A stretch of 64,000 bases of DNA from an uncultured Paracoccaceae bacterium (GTDB taxonomy: Bacteria > Pseudomonadota > Alphaproteobacteria > Rhodobacterales > Rhodobacteraceae). How positions within the stretch are numbered: the first letter of the stretch is position 1; the number at the start of each line of letters is the position of its first letter. Position numbers and translations under genes: made by a program. The stretch spans positions 24,923-88,922 of the forward strand of contig OY288148.1 of assembly GCA_958439195.1 (NCBI GenBank), in the 5' to 3' direction. Positions 60,153-64,000 of the stretch are shown piece after piece. A model generated the notes under the pieces. The model saw only the letters and a program-made list of their open reading frames with translations, searched no databases and was not told where the DNA came from.

Positions 60153-60761
60153 ATGACAAGACCCCGCACGCGGATTCAACAGAAGAACTCCGAAACCATC
60201 CTCGAAGCGGCGCTCGACGTGTTTTCCACCTACGGTTTTCGCGGCGCAACCCTGGATCAGATTGCCGAAGTGGCGGGCCTGTCGAAACCGAACCTGCTTT
60301 ACTATTTCCCGTCCAAGGAAGCGATGCATCAGGCCCTTCTGGCCCGCCTGCTCGACACTTGGCTCGATCCCTTGCGCGAAATGGACAAGGACGGCGATCC
60401 GATCACCGAGATCCTTGCCTATGTGCGGCGCAAGGTTGAACTCAGCCGTGATTTTCCCCGTGAAAGCCGCCTGTTCGCCAATGAAATCCTGCAAGGTGCC
60501 CCGCGCATCCAGGACGCCATCGAAACCGATCTGAAACGTCTGGTGGATGAAAAATCCGCCATCCTGTCGCTGTGGATGGACCAGGGCCGCATCGCCCGCC
60601 TGCCCCCCCAGCACCTGATCTTTTCGATCTGGGCGCTGACCCAGCACTATGCTGATTTCGACATTCAGGTCCGCGCCGTGCTTGGCCCCGGCCATGATCC
60701 GTTCAGCGAGGCTGGCGAATACCTCGACACGCTGTTTCGCAAACTTCTGGCTCCGCAATAG
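60153..60761 (+). CDS. rutR: RutR-family transcriptional regulator
   Basis: A 202-aa TetR-type protein with the HTH GFRGATLDQIAEVAGLSKPNLLYYFPSKEAM and the RutR ligand domain (LFANEILQGAPRIQDAIETDL; SIWALTQHYADFDIQV). It is the closer of the two paralogues in this window to E. coli RutR by length and motifs. It converges on the luciferase-like oxidoreductase gene. It probably senses pyrimidines; its targets could include preA or the leftward operon. Confidence 0.9.
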   Translation: MTRPRTRIQQKNSETILEAALDVFSTYGFRGATLDQIAEVAGLSKPNLLYYFPSKEAMHQALLARLLDTWLDPLREMDKDGDPITEILAYVRRKVELSRDFPRESRLFANEILQGAPRIQDAIETDLKRLVDEKSAILSLWMDQGRIARLPPQHLIFSIWALTQHYADFDIQVRAVLGPGHDPFSEAGEYLDTLFRKLLAPQ

Positions 60762-60784
60762 GGCACGGGAAACCACTCCGCCCT

Positions 60785-60805
60785 GTTATCTTGGCGCAAA
60801 TATCC
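60785..60805 (+). repeat. Dispersed intergenic element, copy 6 (degenerate)
   Basis: Core TATCTTGGCGCAAATATCC, 24 bases after the rutR-like stop codon, between convergent genes. Confidence 0.6.
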
Positions 60806-60893
60806 AACGCAGCCCCGATGCAGCCAACATGCGCCGCTCAGACCATACGCAGAACGGACCATCCGCAGAACGGACCCCACACAGCCACGGCCA

Positions 60894-61898
60894 TCACGCC
60901 GCCTGTGCCTGCCCCGTCAACCCGCCCAACACCTCTGCCGCAATCTCGAAAGACCGCAACCGTGCGGCGGGGTCGTGGATCATCCCGGTGACCATCACCT
61001 CATCCGGCTGATACCGATCCAGCAGCGCCTTGATCTGCCGTGCCACCGTCGCACGCGATCCAACGGCGGAACAGGACAGCGCCCCCTCCACCTCGCTGCG
61101 CATTCCGGCCGGAACCTCCGACAAGTCGGCCACAGGACGCGGCAGCTTGCCCGGCCTTCCCATCCGCAACCGCGCAAAGGCCAAAACCTGCGACGACCGA
61201 AGCAAGGCCGCTTCGGCATCCGTCTCAGCCGCGCAAACCCCCATGCCCATCATCGCATAGGGCCGCGCCAACCACTGGGACGGACGGAAGGTCTGGCGAT
61301 ACACCTCCAGCGCCTCACCCAGCATCTGCGGCGCGAAATGCGACGCAAAGGCATAGGGCAGGCCCAGCCAGGCCGCGAGTTGCGCGCCATATAGGCTAGA
61401 CCCCAATATCCAGATCGGTACCTGCGTGCCCACGCCCGGAACCGCCCGCACCCGCGCGTCAGGGTGATCCTCGTCCAGATACCCGATCAACTCTGTTACA
61501 TCCTGCGGAAAGCTGTCCGCCTGATCCATATGGCGCCGCAACGCGCGCGCCGTCGCCATGTCCGTGCCCGGCGCCCGGCCAAGCCCCAGATCAATCCGCC
61601 CCGGAAACAGGGTGGCCAACGTGCCGAACTGTTCGGCAATCACCAAGGGCGCATGGTTCGGCAGCATGATGCCACCCGCCCCCACCCGGATGCGCGACGT
61701 CCCCGCCGCCACATGCCCGATCACCACCGCCGTCGCGGCCGAGGCAACCCCCGCCATGTTGTGATGCTCGGCCAACCAATAGCGGTGATAGCCCCAGCCC
61801 TCGGCATGGCGTGCAAGGTCCAGCGTGGCGGCCAGCGCATCGGCCGTGCTTGCACCTTCCGGCACAGGTGAAAGGTCAAGGATAGAGAAATGTTCCAT
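60894..61898 (-). CDS. Luciferase-like (LLM class) flavin-dependent oxidoreductase
   Basis: A 334-aa TIM-barrel protein with LAEHHNMAGVASAATAVVIG, IRVGAGGIMLPNHAPLVIAEQFGTL and FPGRIDLGLGRAPGTD, the pattern of the MsnO8/YhbW group of bacterial luciferase-like monooxygenases using reduced FMN or F420. The substrate is unknown. The position after preA in the same direction might suggest heterocycle metabolism (compare RutA, a luciferase-like enzyme), but it is not closely RutA-like. ATG 61898 is the conserved start. Confidence 0.88.
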   Translation of the reverse strand: MEHFSILDLSPVPEGASTADALAATLDLARHAEGWGYHRYWLAEHHNMAGVASAATAVVIGHVAAGTSRIRVGAGGIMLPNHAPLVIAEQFGTLATLFPGRIDLGLGRAPGTDMATARALRRHMDQADSFPQDVTELIGYLDEDHPDARVRAVPGVGTQVPIWILGSSLYGAQLAAWLGLPYAFASHFAPQMLGEALEVYRQTFRPSQWLARPYAMMGMGVCAAETDAEAALLRSSQVLAFARLRMGRPGKLPRPVADLSEVPAGMRSEVEGALSCSAVGSRATVARQIKALLDRYQPDEVMVTGMIHDPAARLRSFEIAAEVLGGLTGQAQAA

Positions 61899-62006
61899 GT
61901 CACAAAGATAGGCATGCCGGCGCCGCAGGGCAATGCGTGTTGAACCGCGCATCACCCGGCATAAGCCCGGAAATCGTCGCCAAAAGATTTCCGGGCAGCG
62001 CCGCCG

Positions 62007-63308
62007 TTACTCCGCCGCCTTGGCCATCGGGTTGTTCGGATGGCTGGTCCAGTTGCCATAATCCGTGACCACCCGCCCAGTGCGCGGGTCCGTCGCGCCT
62101 TTGGGCATCTCGACCATCGTGATGCAATTCTCCACCGGGCAGACATTCACACACAGGTTGCAGGCCACGCATTCATCGTCCTTGACCGTGAACACCCGAC
62201 CGGGGCCCATGTCGATGGCCTGATGGCTGGTATCCTCGCAAGCCGCATAGCAGCGCCCGCATTTGATGCAGGCATCCTGGTCGATATGCGCCTTGGTGAC
62301 ATAATTCAGGTTCAGATACTGCCAGTCGGTCACATTCGGCACCGCCCGCCCGATGATCTCATCAACCGACGCAAAGCCCTTTTCGTCCATATACTGCGAC
62401 AGGCCCGAAATCATCTCCTGCACGATCTTGAAGCCATAGGTCATCGCCGCCGTGCAGACCTGCACGTTCGACGCCCCCAGCGCCATAAACTCCACCGCGT
62501 CGCGCCATGTGGTCACCCCGCCGATACCAGAGATGGGCAGCCCCCGCGTTTCCGCCGACCGGGCAATCTCGGCCACCATGTTCAGCGCAATGGGTTTGAC
62601 CGCCGGCCCGCAATAGCCGCCATGCGTGCCCTTGCCGTCGATCATCGGCTCCGGAGAGAAGGTATCAAGGTTCACCCCCGTGATCGAATTGATCGTATTG
62701 ATCAGTGACACCGCATCCGCCCCCCCGCGCTTGGCCGCCTCGGCCGGCTTGCGGATATCGGCGATATTGGGCGTCAGCTTCACGATGCAGGGCAGCTTGG
62801 AATAGTGCTTCACCCATTCGGTGACCATCTGGATATATTCCGGCACCTGCCCCACGGCAGACCCCATCCCGCGTTCGGCCATGCCATGCGGACAGCCAAA
62901 GTTCAGCTCGACCCCATCCGCCCCGGTATCCTCGATCCGGTGCAGGATGTCTTTCCAGCTTTCCTCGTCACAAGGCACCATCAGGCTGATGATCATGGCG
63001 CGATCGGGATAGTCCTCTTTCACCCGGCGGATTTCATCCAGATTGGTCTGCAACGGCCGGTCGGTGATCAACTCGATGTTGTTCAACCCCAACAGCCGCC
63101 GATCCGCGCCCCAGATCGCGCCATAGCGCGGCCCGTTCACGTTCACCACCGGCGGCCCCTCACTGCCCAGCGTTTTCCACACCACCCCGCCCCAGCCCGC
63201 CTCGAATGCGCGGCGGACGTTGTATTCCTTGTCCGTCGGCGGGGCAGAGGCCAGCCAGAACGGGTTGGGCGAACGGATGCCCAGAAAATTCGACGTCAGG
63301 TCAGCCAT
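62007..63308 (-). CDS. preA: NAD-dependent dihydropyrimidine dehydrogenase, catalytic subunit PreA
   Basis: A 433-aa FMN/Fe-S subunit that reduces uracil and thymine to dihydropyrimidines. The FMN barrel (1-330) has NPFWLASAPPTDKEYNVRRA, the active-site Cys region FGCPHGMAERGMG, and GIGGVTTWRDAVEFMALGAS. The C-terminal ferredoxin part has two 4Fe-4S sites (CIKCGRCYAACEDTSHQ; CVACNLCVNVCPVENC). ATG 63308 follows GGAGG. The partner PreT (NADH side) is not in the window, unless it lies beyond the right edge past the DedA gene. Confidence 0.96.
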   Translation of the reverse strand: MADLTSNFLGIRSPNPFWLASAPPTDKEYNVRRAFEAGWGGVVWKTLGSEGPPVVNVNGPRYGAIWGADRRLLGLNNIELITDRPLQTNLDEIRRVKEDYPDRAMIISLMVPCDEESWKDILHRIEDTGADGVELNFGCPHGMAERGMGSAVGQVPEYIQMVTEWVKHYSKLPCIVKLTPNIADIRKPAEAAKRGGADAVSLINTINSITGVNLDTFSPEPMIDGKGTHGGYCGPAVKPIALNMVAEIARSAETRGLPISGIGGVTTWRDAVEFMALGASNVQVCTAAMTYGFKIVQEMISGLSQYMDEKGFASVDEIIGRAVPNVTDWQYLNLNYVTKAHIDQDACIKCGRCYAACEDTSHQAIDMGPGRVFTVKDDECVACNLCVNVCPVENCITMVEMPKGATDPRTGRVVTDYGNWTSHPNNPMAKAAE

Positions 63309-63383
63309 GAAAGCCTCCATATTGGCGTGCGGAAGCGTCGCCCAAAGGCGCGCCCGTCATCTTGCTATGTGTGAAGGAAGGGG

Positions 63384-63920
63384 TCAGAACCCCAGAAAAT
63401 TCCAGATCCAGCCAAAGATCAGCCCGCCGATCTCGCCGAATTTCGGGATGACATAGGCCCAGGCCAATGCCGCAATCACGTTCACCGCACAAAACAGCGG
63501 AAACCCCATCCGCGTCATTCCGGCGAACAGAAAGATCACCGGTCGCAACGGCCCAAAGAAATGGCCGATGAACACGGCGCCGATGCCCCATTTGCGAAAG
63601 GCGTCGCTGGCCTGTTCCACCAGATCGGGATGGTCCTTCAGCGGCCACATCCCCAGGATGCGCCCACCGTAACGCAGGCCCAGCCAATAGCTGAAGGTGG
63701 ACCCGATCACCGCCCCCAGCGCCGCCCCGGCCCAGATCGGAAAGAACGGGATCGCCCCCGTTGCCACGGTCGCGCCCACGCCCACCAGAATGGCCGTAGA
63801 CGGCACCGCGATCGACAGAAACGCCGTCGTTTCGGCCGCTGCAAACACCAGCGCCAGCCAGAACGACCATTCCTGATGCCGTTCGATGAAGGCGATCACC
63901 GCCTCGGTCCACGATTCCAT
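63384..63920 (-). CDS. DedA family membrane protein
   Basis: A 178-aa inner-membrane protein with about 4-5 helices. FFPIWAGAALGAVIGSTFSYWLGLRYGG and FIGHFFGPLRPVIFLFAGMTRMGF carry the conserved Gly and Arg residues of DedA/SNARE-associated proteins, linked to lipid carrier (undecaprenyl phosphate) transport and membrane homeostasis. It ends 75 bases before preA in the same direction. The length is on the short side but typical for this branch. Confidence 0.9.
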   Translation of the reverse strand: MESWTEAVIAFIERHQEWSFWLALVFAAAETTAFLSIAVPSTAILVGVGATVATGAIPFFPIWAGAALGAVIGSTFSYWLGLRYGGRILGMWPLKDHPDLVEQASDAFRKWGIGAVFIGHFFGPLRPVIFLFAGMTRMGFPLFCAVNVIAALAWAYVIPKFGEIGGLIFGWIWNFLGF

Positions 63921-64000
63921 GCGGTGCCTCCTGCAACGGCACCGCAGATGGGGCCTTTCCGCGCCCCGGTAAAGGGGGGCTGGCGAAAATCATGTCCGCG

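Overview
The window reads as chromosomal DNA from a GC-rich alphaproteobacterium, most likely of the Rhodobacteraceae (Rhodobacter/Paracoccus/Roseobacter relatives). Supporting signs are the soxBDAG sarcosine oxidase operon, a GapR-type nucleoid protein, a ccmI-ruvX-DUF1289 run, a ScfR-type regulator, a CbrA-like transporter/kinase fusion, elongated PhnE/PstA/PstC permeases, and a reductive pyrimidine pathway (PreA, dihydropyrimidinase, ureidopropionase). No phage, IS element, CRISPR array or plasmid functions are visible. Genes are tightly packed, with many 4-base stop/start overlaps.

Layout. 1-1.15 kb: 3' part of an RTX calcium-binding protein gene, frameshifted by an exact 14-bp tandem duplication. 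1.2-6.1 kb: Atm1-type ABC exporter, LysM protein, LOG-family hydrolase, Fe superoxide dismutase. 6.35-11.9 kb: soxB, a small Pro/Ala-rich membrane protein, soxD, soxA, soxG (leftward). 12.15-14.1 kb: ccmI-ruvX-DUF1289. 14.1-17.7 kb: a gene-poor gap rich in palindromes, a possible Fe(II)/oxoglutarate oxygenase, a Bcr/CflA-type MFS pump and dusA. 17.9-29.0 kb: a leftward phosphorus block, pstS-pstC-pstA-pstB-phoU-phoB, then phnC-phnD-phnE-phnE-acetyltransferase, with PHO-box-like arrays and hairpins after both binding-protein genes. 29.4-31.1 kb: a DUF1624-type membrane protein and a cobalamin-binding-like protein. 31.4-34.8 kb: GlxA-type and LysR regulators divergent from creatinase. 34.8-41.4 kb: second RTX protein, tRNA-Thr(TGT), an Fe(III)-type permease, an unknown protein, gapR, and a FadJ-like fusion. 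41.5-44.7 kb: two small genes and a persulfide/sulfur operon (Blh-type dioxygenase, two YeeE half-transporters, DUF442 protein). 44.8-50.6 kb: an orphan FliM/SpoA protein, a transporter-kinase fusion with its response regulator, and a ScfR-type regulator. 50.8-58.4 kb: an eight-gene leftward operon with dihydropyrimidinase, beta-ureidopropionase, an SDR protein and an NMT1-type ABC transporter. 58.5-63.9 kb: two TetR/RutR-type regulators, a DUF336 protein, a micro-ORF, a luciferase-like oxidoreductase, preA and a DedA protein.

How the genes fit together. Creatinase makes sarcosine and urea from creatine, and the four-subunit sarcosine oxidase about 20 kb away can use the sarcosine. The pst-pho block senses and imports phosphate, and the adjacent phn transporter should import phosphonates under the same control. 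PreA, dihydropyrimidinase and ureidopropionase are consecutive steps of reductive pyrimidine breakdown. The ABC transporter between them and a terminator probably brings in the substrate, and RutR-like proteins at two matching palindromes probably regulate the unit.

No wholly new system stands out. The items most worth following are: an SDR protein in the pyrimidine operon whose catalytic triad is replaced; a FadJ-like fusion whose dehydrogenase half looks dead; PHO-box-like arrays facing away from the known genes; a recurrent 20-22 bp intergenic element present six times; and several unrelated tandem repeats of 13-15 bp units.
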